Below are positions 1 through 7,794 of a stretch of DNA of 64,000 nucleotides, one piece after another; the stretch's first letter is position 1; every line of letters starts with the position of its first letter. The position numbers and the translations under genes were made by a program. The notes under the pieces were generated by a model. The model saw only the letters and a program-made list of their open reading frames with translations, did not search any database and was not told the origin of the DNA. Source of the stretch: Bacteroidaceae bacterium (lineage in GTDB: Bacteria > Bacteroidota > Bacteroidia > Bacteroidales > Bacteroidaceae); NCBI GenBank assembly GCA_024684455.1, contig JAIKWU010000065.1, forward strand, positions 24,290-88,289, given 5' to 3'.

Positions 1-1
1 G

Positions 2-2044
2 GCCGATGTCGATGGTGACGGGGCCTACGAAATCGTTGTGAAGTGGGAACCCAGTGCCGAGGCAGACAACTCGCAGGGTGGCTTCACGGGACCGACCGTG
101 TTCGACTGCTATCGGCTGAACGTAGAGGAGAACGACATCGCAGCCGAACTGTTGTGGCGCATCGACATGGGGCATAACATCCGCTCGGGTGCCCACTACG
201 TTCCTTTCCTTTTCTACGACTTCGACGGCGATGGTCATGCCGAGTTCATCGTCAAGACAGCCCCTGGCACGATTGACGGCACGGGGCGTTACGTCAGCCA
301 GGCTGCAACCGACGAGACCATCCTGAGCCGCGACGACAATGAGAAAGAGTATCTGAATGCTGGCGGACAGGTGATGTACGGCCCAGAATACCTCACCGTG
401 TTCGACGGGCAGACGGGCCACGCCATCCACACGATTTATTACAACCCCAACCGCGGCTGTTTTGTTGGCGGAGCACCCGAGGGCCGTTCCGACATCTGGG
501 GTGATGACTATGGTAACCGTTCCGAGCGTTATCTGGCTGCAGTGGCCCATCTGAACGGCCTCGATGCACCAGCCTCTGCCGTCATGTGCCGAGGCTATTA
601 TACCCGCTCCTACCTCTGGGCTGTCGATTACGACGGTGAGCGTCTGACGACCCGCTGGCGTCACGGCAGCATTTCGCGACGCACAGTGATGAAGACCGAC
701 GGACACAATGGAAAAGACGTCCGTGAATACGATCATGCGACGTACGAAGGGGCAGAAATCTTCACCGCCTACGGCCAAGGCAACCACAACCTGACGGTCG
801 GAGATGTCGATGGTGACGGATGCGACGAAATCATCTATGGTTCGGCTGCCATCGACCACGACGGCACACTGCTCTGGACAACAGGTCTCAGCCACGGCGA
901 TGCCATACACATGGGCGACCTGATGCCCGACCGTCCAGGCCTCGAAGTGTTCCAGATTCACGAAGACCCGCCCTACGGCATCCACGTTTGCGATGCTGCC
1001 ACAGGCGAACTGCTCATCCACCACACAGGCGAGGGTGACTGTGCTCGCGGCATGGCTGCCGATGCCATGTCAAGCCGTGGCTACGAATACTGGAATTTTG
1101 GCGACAGCAACATGTACAACGCACCTACCGACAGCGTCGTCGGTGGCAGCATGTCGTTCAATTTCCGTGTATATTGGGACGGTGATGTCTATGATGAACT
1201 GCTAGGCGACATCGGTAATCACAATCAGCCTTTCCTCGAAAAGTTCGGAACAGGGCGCCTCACCATCGACGGCAAACAATTGTACCAATACGGCTACAAC
1301 GTCAGTTGCAACGGCACGAAGGGTTCGCCCTGCCTCGTTGCAGACATTCTGGGCGACTGGCGCGAAGAAATGATTTTCTTCAACAACGAAGACAAACAGA
1401 CGCTGAATCTGTTCAGCACGTCCGTACAGTCGAACACCCGCGTGCCCTGCCTGATGTACGACCACAACTACCGCATGGCCATTGCCTGGCAGAATGCAGG
1501 CTACAACCAGCCTCCACACCTTGGCTATTACTTGCCAGACGCTGTGATTCCCCGACTTGACTTCACCGAACTTTCTGGTGCCATTGAACAGGAAATAAAC
1601 CTCAGCGACAGCATTGTCCCCATTACGTATCACTACGTCAACTGCCAAGGATGCAACGTGATCAAGTATATCACTCCCGACGGCACAACGACGACACGTC
1701 TTCCAAAAGACTTCACACTCGAAAAGGACTTGGCGAACTGTACGAACACCTTGTCAGGCATACCGCAGGAAGCCGGCACTTATCACATCTGGCTCCGTCC
1801 TGCCTCTCCCTCGGTTTCTATCCAACAAGACCTCGTTATTACCATTCATGTGACCGAAGCCGTTGGCATAGATTCAAGTACAATTAACAATGAACAATTA
1901 ACAATGAACAATGGTCAATGGTCAATGGTCAATTTACCAATGTATGACTTGGCAGGACGTCCTGTCTCGACTCTTGATTCTCAACCCTCTACCCTATCCA
2001 AAGGCATCTATCTGCAACGAGGCAAAAAAATCATCGTCCATTAA
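2..2044 (+). CDS. Rhamnogalacturonan lyase, PL11 family (5' end outside window)
   Basis: This is a secreted lyase that cleaves the rhamnogalacturonan I backbone of pectin by beta-elimination. The frame is open from base 2, so the signal peptide and first part are missing. The visible part starts in an ADVDGDGAYE motif and has further D-x-D-G-D-G calcium-type loops (YDFDGDGHAE, VGDVDGDGCDE) typical of the PL11 eight-bladed propeller, plus WRIDMGHNIRSGAH and DDYGNRSERYLA. After about residue 520 comes an Ig-like segment, then a short YDLAGRPV...GIYLQRGKKI tail resembling type IX sorting tails. The linker before that tail is encoded by a heptanucleotide repeat (1880-1935). A GH43 gene follows 102 bases downstream on the same strand, consistent with pectin use. 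Family assignment is strong; the exact endo or exo mode is not visible. Confidence 0.9.
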   Translation, partial: ADVDGDGAYEIVVKWEPSAEADNSQGGFTGPTVFDCYRLNVEENDIAAELLWRIDMGHNIRSGAHYVPFLFYDFDGDGHAEFIVKTAPGTIDGTGRYVSQAATDETILSRDDNEKEYLNAGGQVMYGPEYLTVFDGQTGHAIHTIYYNPNRGCFVGGAPEGRSDIWGDDYGNRSERYLAAVAHLNGLDAPASAVMCRGYYTRSYLWAVDYDGERLTTRWRHGSISRRTVMKTDGHNGKDVREYDHATYEGAEIFTAYGQGNHNLTVGDVDGDGCDEIIYGSAAIDHDGTLLWTTGLSHGDAIHMGDLMPDRPGLEVFQIHEDPPYGIHVCDAATGELLIHHTGEGDCARGMAADAMSSRGYEYWNFGDSNMYNAPTDSVVGGSMSFNFRVYWDGDVYDELLGDIGNHNQPFLEKFGTGRLTIDGKQLYQYGYNVSCNGTKGSPCLVADILGDWREEMIFFNNEDKQTLNLFSTSVQSNTRVPCLMYDHNYRMAIAWQNAGYNQPPHLGYYLPDAVIPRLDFTELSGAIEQEINLSDSIVPITYHYVNCQGCNVIKYITPDGTTTTRLPKDFTLEKDLANCTNTLSGIPQEAGTYHIWLRPASPSVSIQQDLVITIHVTEAVGIDSSTINNEQLTMNNGQWSMVNLPMYDLAGRPVSTLDSQPSTLSKGIYLQRGKKIIVH
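1880..1935 (+). repeat. Heptanucleotide tandem repeat, 8 units, translated
   Basis: Eight consecutive 7-bp units: ACAATTA, ACAATGA, ACAATTA, ACAATGA, ACAATGG, TCAATGG, TCAATGG, TCAATTT. The array lies in frame inside the PL11 gene and encodes the N/Q/M/W-rich linker just before the C-terminal YDLAGR tail. Related arrays lie at 31589, 52276, 52431, 58141 and 59951. Confidence 0.9.
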
Positions 2045-2146
2045 CACATTTCTGTTCCTTTAGTACAAAAACCCTATGTTTCAATAGGATAGGAGCAATA
2101 AAGCACCAATGACTCACGTTTTATAATCACACAAATAACACGCATT

Positions 2147-3202
2147 ATGATGAAGAAATCTTTTTCCCTTTTTGGTCTCTTGTTGCTGTCGCTCTGTGCT
2201 TCAGCCCATTCGCCTAACTTTTCCAAGAAGCCTCGCATGGGGGCTTATCTCATGGTCTATCACAAGGATGCGGACCATAGCCTGCACATGGCTTTGAGCC
2301 GCGACGGCTACAACTGGACAGCATTGAATGGTGACGCGCCTATCGTGCGTGGAGATACGATTGCCCAGCAACGTGGCATCCGCGACCCGCACATCTACCG
2401 TGGCCCCGACGGTGCTTACTACATTGTTGCTACCGACCTTCACCTTTTCGGTCAGCGTGCGGGTTATCGCGACACCGAATGGGAGCGCGACGGGAAGAGG
2501 TACGGATGGGGCAACAACCGCGCCTTGGTGATGATGAAGAGCCGCGACCTCATCCACTGGACTCACACTTCGTTCCGCATCGACGAGTCTTTCCCTGCTC
2601 ACTTCGGCGACATAGGCTGTGCCTGGGCACCCGAGACGATTTACGACCCCGAAGAAGGCCGTCTGATGGTCTATTTCACTATCCGTGCCACTGGACAGGG
2701 CCGCACGAAACTCTACTATGCCTATGCCAACGATGACTTCACTCGTCTGGTGACTGAGCCGCAACTCATCTTCGAATATCCTGACGAAAAGATACAAGTG
2801 CTCGATGCCGACATCATTCCTATGCCAGACGGTCGCTACTGCATGACCTATTGCGCCCAGGAGAATCCTGGCGGCGTCAAGATGGCCATCAGCGACCACA
2901 TCAACCGAGGCTACGTCTATCAGCCACAGCAGATCGACAGCGAACGTGGCGCTTGTGAGGCTCCCACGATGTATCAACTCATCGGCGAGAACCGTTGGAT
3001 TCTCATGTACGACATCTTCAGCATCCGTCCCCACAACTTCGGGTTCATGGAGACAACGGATTTCAAGACTTTCGAGCCGCTCGGCCGTTTTGGCGAAGGC
3101 CGTATGCAGATGAACGGCTGTGTCTCTCCCAAGCATGGTGCGGTCACACAAATCACGGAGAAAGAGGCACGGCGGCTCGAGAAGTTCTGGAATAAGCATT
3201 AA
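2147..3202 (+). CDS. Secreted GH43 family glycosidase
   Basis: Five-bladed-propeller glycosidase of family GH43, which usually removes arabinose, xylose or galactose residues. Residues 1-21 form a signal peptide (MMKKSFSLFGLLLLSLCASA); Met3 could also be the start. The three acidic residues expected for an inverting GH43 enzyme are visible: Asp80 in GIRDPHIY (base), Asp222 in VLDADII (pKa modulator) and Glu271 in ACEAPTMY (acid). WAPETIYD near 160 is another family hallmark. There is no carbohydrate-binding module and no sorting tail. It lies downstream of the PL11 lyase on the same strand, so a role in trimming pectin side chains is inferred. The subfamily and substrate cannot be fixed from the sequence alone. 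Confidence 0.85.
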   Translation: MMKKSFSLFGLLLLSLCASAHSPNFSKKPRMGAYLMVYHKDADHSLHMALSRDGYNWTALNGDAPIVRGDTIAQQRGIRDPHIYRGPDGAYYIVATDLHLFGQRAGYRDTEWERDGKRYGWGNNRALVMMKSRDLIHWTHTSFRIDESFPAHFGDIGCAWAPETIYDPEEGRLMVYFTIRATGQGRTKLYYAYANDDFTRLVTEPQLIFEYPDEKIQVLDADIIPMPDGRYCMTYCAQENPGGVKMAISDHINRGYVYQPQQIDSERGACEAPTMYQLIGENRWILMYDIFSIRPHNFGFMETTDFKTFEPLGRFGEGRMQMNGCVSPKHGAVTQITEKEARRLEKFWNKH

Positions 3203-3250
3203 ATCCCAGTAAAATGACAGACAAATCAAAAAGACAACATAACAACAGCA

Positions 3251-3286
3251 AAGCCGGTCACCTTCTCGCTAGAGGATGACCGGCTT
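3251..3286. terminator. Bidirectional hairpin between convergent genes
   Basis: A perfect 10-bp stem (AAGCCGGTCA / TGACCGGCTT) with a 16-base loop lies between the GH43 stop at 3202 and the minus-strand zinc-ribbon gene ending at 3307. T-rich sequence follows on the minus strand, but there is no long T run, so this is a probable rather than textbook terminator. Confidence 0.65.
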
Positions 3287-3306
3287 CGTTATTGATGGGA
3301 TTGCGA

Positions 3307-4161
3307 TTAATCTTCTTCGTTGGCTTCGGGTGTGGGAGCGTCCGCCTTCTTGGCACGTGTTGCGCGTTTGCGCTTGGGCTTTTCGTCCTTCTGAGTGTCG
3401 AGTTTCACACCGGCAAGTTCGGGGTCGATGAGGATACGGCCGCAGTATTCGCAAACGATGATTTTCTTGCGCATACGAACGTCGAGTTGACGCTGTGGGG
3501 GAATCTTGGCGAAGCAGCCACCGCAGGCATCGCGCTGCACATAGACGATGCCCAGACCGTTGCGTGTGTTCTTGCGGATGCGCTTGAACGACTGGAGCAG
3601 ACGGGGTTCAATCTGCAGTTCGAGGTTCTTGGTCTTCTCGCGCAGTTTTTCCTCGTCGGCTTTGGTTTCAGCGACGATTTCGTCGAGTTCGTTCTTCTTC
3701 ACCTCGAGGTCCTGCGTACGCTCATCAAGTGTCTGCTTGCTCTGCTCGACCAGTTCCTCCTTTGCCTTTTCGGCAATTTGGGCCTCCTTGATGCGCTTCT
3801 GTGCCAGTTCCACTTCGAGGGTCTGGAACTCAATTTCCTTGTTCAGCGTATCGTATTCACGGTTGTTGCGAACGCTGTCGAGTTGGCTCTTATACTCGTT
3901 GAGTTTGTTAGTCGAGAGTTCGATTTTGGTCTTCAGTTCGTTGATGCGGGCACGAATCTGGGCGACCTCATCGTTGGTGTTCTCGATACGAGTTTTGAGG
4001 CCTTCGATTTCGTCCTCAAGGTCTTCCACTTCGAGGGGAAGTTCGCCACGCAGGATGCGGATACGGTCAATTTCGCTGAGCATGGTCTGGAGTTGGTAGA
4101 GGTTTTTCAGTTTCTCCTCGACGGGCAACTCCGCAGGGTTGATTTCTTTTTTCTTTGCCAT
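3307..4161 (-). CDS. Coiled-coil zinc-ribbon protein (C4-type, DUF164-like)
   Basis: A 284-residue cytoplasmic protein with a long heptad-rich coiled coil (about residues 10-195, rich in E, K, L, N). A C4 zinc ribbon follows: CGGC near 213 and CEYC near 238. It ends in a Lys/Ala/Pro tail (about 255-284) ending EANEED. This is the layout of the DUF164 / zf-RING_7 family, widespread and usually of unknown role, sometimes linked to nucleic-acid binding. It lies 60 bases downstream of the Nif3 gene on the same strand, a pairing common in Bacteroidetes, and is probably cotranscribed with it. I infer no specific function. Confidence 0.85.
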   Translation of the reverse strand: MAKKKEINPAELPVEEKLKNLYQLQTMLSEIDRIRILRGELPLEVEDLEDEIEGLKTRIENTNDEVAQIRARINELKTKIELSTNKLNEYKSQLDSVRNNREYDTLNKEIEFQTLEVELAQKRIKEAQIAEKAKEELVEQSKQTLDERTQDLEVKKNELDEIVAETKADEEKLREKTKNLELQIEPRLLQSFKRIRKNTRNGLGIVYVQRDACGGCFAKIPPQRQLDVRMRKKIIVCEYCGRILIDPELAGVKLDTQKDEKPKRKRATRAKKADAPTPEANEED

Positions 4162-4221
4162 AGTTGTTTATGATTTAATGGGGTTGATGGGCTGTCTTAT
4201 GGGGAAATTACTGACTGGCTC

Positions 4222-5007
4222 CTACAGATAGTTGATGGGGTTGGTCTCGACGGTGGTGTCGAAGACGGGGAGCGAGGGGTCTGTCTTTGTGATGATTTCG
4301 CGCAGGATTTCCAGCGTAAATTGTTCGCTCTCGTAGTGGCCGATTTCCATGAGTTGGATGTCGTTCTCGTAGCCGAAGAAGCGGTGATAGCCGATTTCGC
4401 CAGTGATGAACACGTCGGCTCCTGCACCGATGGCCTCGGGGATGAGAAAGGCGCCTGCTCCGCCACAGAGGGCAACGGTCTTGACCCGTTCGCCCGTCCA
4501 CGAATTGTAGCGGACACTGTCGGCATCGAAGGTTTCCTTGACCAGCGCGATGAAATCCTCACGCTCCATCACGGTGGGCAACGCACCGACGACGCCGGCA
4601 CCTCCGTCCCTGCCTCCACCGAGGGGGAGGAGAGGGTGCACCTTCGTCAGACCGAGTTTCTCAGCCATACGCCACGACACACCGCCTGGCGCATTGTCCA
4701 GGTTGGTATGGGCGCTGTAGATGGCAATGCCACTGCGAATGGCCTGCATGATGCAGCGTTGCACATAGTCGTCGCCCACAATGCGTTTCGGAGCATGAAA
4801 CAGCAGCGGATGATGGGCCACGATGAGGTTGCAGCCACGCTCGGCGGCTTCGGCGATGACCTCTTCGGTGACGTCCAGACACAACAATGCCCCTGAAGCG
4901 TCTGCATCCTCCGTTAATCCAATCTGCAATCCGGCGTTGTCGTACTCGTCTTGCAGGGACAGAGGAGCGAATTGTTCAAGGGCTCCAATGATTTCCCGTA
5001 TTTTCAT
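4222..5007 (-). CDS. Nif3-like dinuclear metal-centre protein
   Basis: A 261-residue member of the Nif3/YbgI family, which form hexamers with a two-metal site; the physiological substrate is unclear. Conserved metal-binding segments are present: VAHHPLLFH, YSAHTNLDN and, near the C-terminus, GHYESEQFT. I start at the ATG at 5007 (MKIREIIGALEQF). A longer frame reaches 5127, but its extra 40 residues come from a dispersed repeat and sit upstream of, and across, the TACCTTTG promoter box at 5052-5059. The middle holds a Gly-rich stretch, PLGGGRDGGAG, encoded by C/G-rich DNA resembling the translated inverted-repeat elements elsewhere in the window. Confidence 0.88.
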   Translation of the reverse strand: MKIREIIGALEQFAPLSLQDEYDNAGLQIGLTEDADASGALLCLDVTEEVIAEAAERGCNLIVAHHPLLFHAPKRIVGDDYVQRCIMQAIRSGIAIYSAHTNLDNAPGGVSWRMAEKLGLTKVHPLLPLGGGRDGGAGVVGALPTVMEREDFIALVKETFDADSVRYNSWTGERVKTVALCGGAGAFLIPEAIGAGADVFITGEIGYHRFFGYENDIQLMEIGHYESEQFTLEILREIITKTDPSLPVFDTTVETNPINYL

Positions 5008-5051
5008 GTCGTGAAAACGGCGCGACGTTGTTGTCTCATCGTTTCTGTTTG

Positions 5052-5059
5052 CAAAGGTA
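5052..5059 (-). promoter_or_regulatory. Promoter -7 box of nif3 unit
   Basis: CAAAGGTA on the plus strand reads TACCTTTG on the minus strand, matching TAnnTTTG, 45 bases upstream of the Nif3 ATG. It forms the edge of the dispersed repeat at 5052-5208. Confidence 0.75.
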
Positions 5060-5208
5060 CGAATAAGCGAGGGAAAAAACAAATTTTGGAGCAGCGAGCG
5101 CAAAAAAAACTTGTTTTTATTTGCCAAGTCGTGACAAAATTGACTAATCAGACAAATATATTTGTATTTTTCCGAGCAAAAGTACCTTCGACGAAGTCAG
5201 AGGTACGA
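5052..5208 (-). repeat. Dispersed promoter-bearing repeat, copy 1
   Basis: Shares long near-identical blocks with 21259-21350 and 59398-59591: AAAGGTACG-n-ATAAG-n-GAG, CAAATTTTGGAGCAGCGAG, a TTTTTATTTGCC block and AGTACCTTCGACGAAGTCAG. In all three places it abuts the 5' end of a minus-strand housekeeping gene and supplies the TACCTTTG box. Confidence 0.8.
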
Positions 5209-5267
5209 AAAATCGAAAGAAATGCAAAGGAATATCATCATTTTCTTTTCATTTCCGAGTGAAAGTT

Positions 5268-5367
5268 CCAAGCGCTTGGAGATTTCACGCCAAGTGCTTG
5301 GAGATTTCACGCTAAGCACTTGGAATTTTTACGCTAAGAACTTGGCGTTGTCTTTCCAAGTACTTGG
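5268..5367. repeat. 22-bp-period palindrome array A (5 units)
   Basis: Five 12-bp palindromes start at 5268, 5290, 5312, 5334 and 5356, exactly 22 bp apart: CCAAGCGCTTGG, CCAAGTGCTTGG, CTAAGCACTTGG, CTAAGAACTTGG, CCAAGTACTTGG. Spacers are 10 bp, often AGATTTCACG. The array lies in the divergent gap between nif3 and the ABC operon, upstream of both promoters. Confidence 0.95.
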
Positions 5368-5469
5368 AGCGGTCAAAATGGTAGGTTTCGGGTACACGAG
5401 AAGTGGGGCCGAAATGTTAAAAAAGTGTTAAAAACGAGAAAATGTTTGGAAATCTGCGTTACATTGCGC
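5368..5469. other. Intergenic stretch, no gene seen
   Basis: Between array A and the ABC-operon promoter I see no coding signal or known RNA. Short open frames that run through the array are repeat translations. Confidence 0.5.
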
Positions 5470-5477
5470 TACCTTTG
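5470..5477 (+). promoter_or_regulatory. Promoter -7 box of ABC/GntR operon
   Basis: TACCTTTG matches the Bacteroidetes -7 consensus, 76 bases before the ABC ATPase start, leaving a leader of about 65 bases. Confidence 0.75.
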
Positions 5478-5552
5478 CAGTGTTCTATAAAAATAGTACA
5501 CTATTAAACAATATCAAATACAATCATTTACTCACACTAAAATCTAATTATT

Positions 5553-6395
5553 ATGCTGGAAATCAAAGATTTGACATTTGGCTACAGGAAGAACCTCCAT
5601 GTTTTGGAGGACTTCAGCCTGACTTTCCGCGAGGGTGGCATCTATGGTTTGCTGGGCAAGAACGGAACCGGCAAAAGCACCCTACTCTACCTCGCCATGG
5701 GATTGCTGCACCCGCAGAAGGGGCAAGTGCTGTACAATGGTATCAACACCCGTCTTCGCCGTCCCGAAAGCCTCGGCGACATGTTCATCGTGCCTGAGGA
5801 GTATAACCTGCCGAGCATCCTTCTCGAAGAATACCTGAAGGTGGTTCGCCCATTCTATCCACGCTTCAGCAACGAGATTCTGGAGCAGTGCCTGGCTGGT
5901 TTCGGGATGTCGAAGGACGTACATCTGGCTGCTCTCTCGATGGGCCAGAAGAAGAAAATCTACATGTGCATCGCCTTGGCCGCCAACACGCGCCTGCTGC
6001 TGATGGACGAACCGACGAACGGTCTCGACATCCCGTCGAAGTCGCAGTTCCGCAAGGTCGTGGCCTCGGGCATGACCGACGACAAGACTATCATCATCTC
6101 GACCCACCAGGTGCGCGACGTCGAACTGCTGCTCGACCATCTGTGCATCATCGAACCGAACCGCGTGCTCCTCGACGCTCCGATGGCCCGTGTAGCCGAC
6201 CGTCTGCGTTTCCTCGAAGTAGGTGTAGGCGAGGCTCCGTCCGACGTCATCTATGCCGAACAAGGTCTGCATGGCTACAACATCGTGGCTCCGCGCGGCG
6301 ATGCAGCCGAGACTCCCGTCAACCTCGAACTCCTGTTCAATGCCCTGCTCAGCAATGCAGAGGGAGTTCAGAAAATTGTTACCCCTAACTCCTAA
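5553..6395 (+). CDS. ABC transporter ATP-binding protein
   Basis: A 280-residue cytoplasmic ATPase that would energise the membrane protein encoded next. Motifs: Walker A GKNGTGKST (about 35-43), a weakened signature LSMGQKKK (about 129), Walker B LLLMDEP followed by TNGLD, and an H-loop STHQ. The C-terminal 60 residues are an accessory segment seen in YtrB/GldA-like ATPases. The operon continues 15 bases later with the permease and then a short GntR regulator, the usual ytr-type arrangement. The substrate is unknown; cell-envelope stress transport is an inference from the YtrA-type regulator. Confidence 0.9.
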   Translation: MLEIKDLTFGYRKNLHVLEDFSLTFREGGIYGLLGKNGTGKSTLLYLAMGLLHPQKGQVLYNGINTRLRRPESLGDMFIVPEEYNLPSILLEEYLKVVRPFYPRFSNEILEQCLAGFGMSKDVHLAALSMGQKKKIYMCIALAANTRLLLMDEPTNGLDIPSKSQFRKVVASGMTDDKTIIISTHQVRDVELLLDHLCIIEPNRVLLDAPMARVADRLRFLEVGVGEAPSDVIYAEQGLHGYNIVAPRGDAAETPVNLELLFNALLSNAEGVQKIVTPNS

Positions 6396-6410
6396 ATACA
6401 GAAGAACGTT

Positions 6411-7307
6411 ATGAAACAGTTTGATATGAAGCGCTGCGCACAGTACGCACGCTACGACCTCACCCTCAACAGGGCTTTCTATCGCAACATAGCCATCGTG
6501 ACGGCAGCCCTCATTGCCGGCATCACGGTGCTCGGATTCATGTTCCGCTGGATTGGCATCCGCAACCTGCCCGATGCGAACCTTGTATTCAGCGACGGTG
6601 CCTATACCGTCACATGGACCACCTTCTGGATTACATGCTTGACAGGCATCCTCTGCGTCCTCTACGCAGGCTGCATCCACCACCCGCTGCGCACGAAGCA
6701 GTCGCGCATTTCGGTACTCACCTTACCTGCCACCAATGCAGAGAAATTCGTTTGGCACACTGTACTCGTGCTCATCGGAGGCTGGCTGCTGCTCTTGGGC
6801 AGCATCGTCCTCGCCGACGGGCTGAACGCCTTGCTGTCGCTCCTTGCAGGCTTCCCCGCCGACAAGATTTACAGCATCACAGCAGAGCATCTGCGCTACT
6901 ACTCGCTCACGATGCGCCTGCCGATGTCTGGCTACTTAGGCGATATGATACAGGACGAGAACGCCAAGGGAATCCTTTCGGAGTTGGTAATCCTGAGCCT
7001 CGCCAGCAGCATAGCAACCATCTCCGCCTTCACCTTCGGCAATGCAGTGAAGTACCGCTTCAACATCATCTTCACCTATCTGGCACTTTGGCTCCTGCAA
7101 TTCGTCGCAAGCACACTGGTCATCATCTGCACCGTAGCCTTCGGCGAAAAACTGGTCGAGAGCATGACAGGCGAAAATGCCCTGAGCCTCATTCACGGTA
7201 CGCTCATTGGTACAACTGTCTTCTGTGTCATCGCCACCATCGCGCTTTGGTGGGGCAACTGGAGACTGTACAAGAAAGCACAAATCACCAGCAAACTAAA
7301 CCGTTAA
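6411..7307 (+). CDS. ABC-2-like integral membrane protein
   Basis: A 298-residue protein with about six hydrophobic membrane segments (near 28-50, 68-92, 118-142, 190-212, 224-252 and 264-286). The first follows a short cytoplasmic N-terminus (MKQFDMKRCAQYARYDL). It sits between the ATPase and the GntR regulator, 6 bases before the latter, and is the likely membrane partner of the ATPase. The sequence is too divergent to name a substrate. The plus-strand frame from 6614 is only a shadow of this gene. Confidence 0.8.
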   Translation: MKQFDMKRCAQYARYDLTLNRAFYRNIAIVTAALIAGITVLGFMFRWIGIRNLPDANLVFSDGAYTVTWTTFWITCLTGILCVLYAGCIHHPLRTKQSRISVLTLPATNAEKFVWHTVLVLIGGWLLLLGSIVLADGLNALLSLLAGFPADKIYSITAEHLRYYSLTMRLPMSGYLGDMIQDENAKGILSELVILSLASSIATISAFTFGNAVKYRFNIIFTYLALWLLQFVASTLVIICTVAFGEKLVESMTGENALSLIHGTLIGTTVFCVIATIALWWGNWRLYKKAQITSKLNR

Positions 7308-7313
7308 CTCGCT

Positions 7314-7676
7314 ATGGAATTTCAGAACAGTAAAGCCATCTACCTGCAACTGGCCGACCACCTCTGCCTTGCGATTCTCAACGGGACCTACCCCGAAGAC
7401 GAACGCATTCCGTCGGTACGCGACTTTGCCGCCGACGTCGAGGTCAACGCCAACACAGCCGTCCGCGCCTACGAGTGGCTGCAGCAGCAGGAGATCATCT
7501 ATACAAAGCGCGGACTGGGCTACTTCGTCAGCCCTGGTGCAAAAGCGAAGATTCAGGCCATGCGCCGCGAAGCCTTCATGAACGACGACCTCCCTGCCCT
7601 TTTCCTCAACATGCAGGCGCTGGGCATCGATATTAGAGAAATCGAACAAGAATGGCGGCGTTTCCGTGAAAAGTAA
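7314..7676 (+). CDS. Short GntR-family (YtrA-type) regulator
   Basis: A 120-residue DNA-binding protein. The winged helix spans residues 8-75, with the family pattern IYLQLADHL, RIPSVRDFAADVEVNANTA and TKRGLGYFV. Only about 40 helical residues follow, with no effector-binding domain, which is the YtrA subfamily layout. It is the last gene of an ABC operon that it probably represses. A strong 12-bp inverted repeat lies 20 bases downstream (7696-7733). The operator near the operon promoter was not identified. Confidence 0.88.
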   Translation: MEFQNSKAIYLQLADHLCLAILNGTYPEDERIPSVRDFAADVEVNANTAVRAYEWLQQQEIIYTKRGLGYFVSPGAKAKIQAMRREAFMNDDLPALFLNMQALGIDIREIEQEWRRFREK

Positions 7677-7695
7677 CTATGTTTTAATGATATTT

Positions 7696-7733
7696 AACGC
7701 ACGTGTGTGTCACATTTCGCGCACACGTGCGTT
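7696..7733 (+). repeat. Perfect 12-bp inverted repeat
   Basis: AACGCACGTGTG and CACACGTGCGTT are separated by 14 bases, between the GntR stop (7676) and the GIN lipoprotein start (7795). No T run follows, so it could be an operator or a weak terminator or leader hairpin. Confidence 0.7.
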
Positions 7734-7794
7734 ATATAAATGTAGAAAGAAACTAAAACGTAGAGCGAAACTTTTCAACAAATACAGTACTGAT

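Noticed and set aside
5008..5127. N-terminal extension of the Nif3 protein
   Set aside because: The extra codons are dispersed-repeat sequence and cross the promoter box; the family start is at 5007.
5162..5431. 89-codon plus-strand frame through array A
   Set aside because: It only translates the dispersed repeat and palindrome units and has no homology; similar frames run through arrays B to E.
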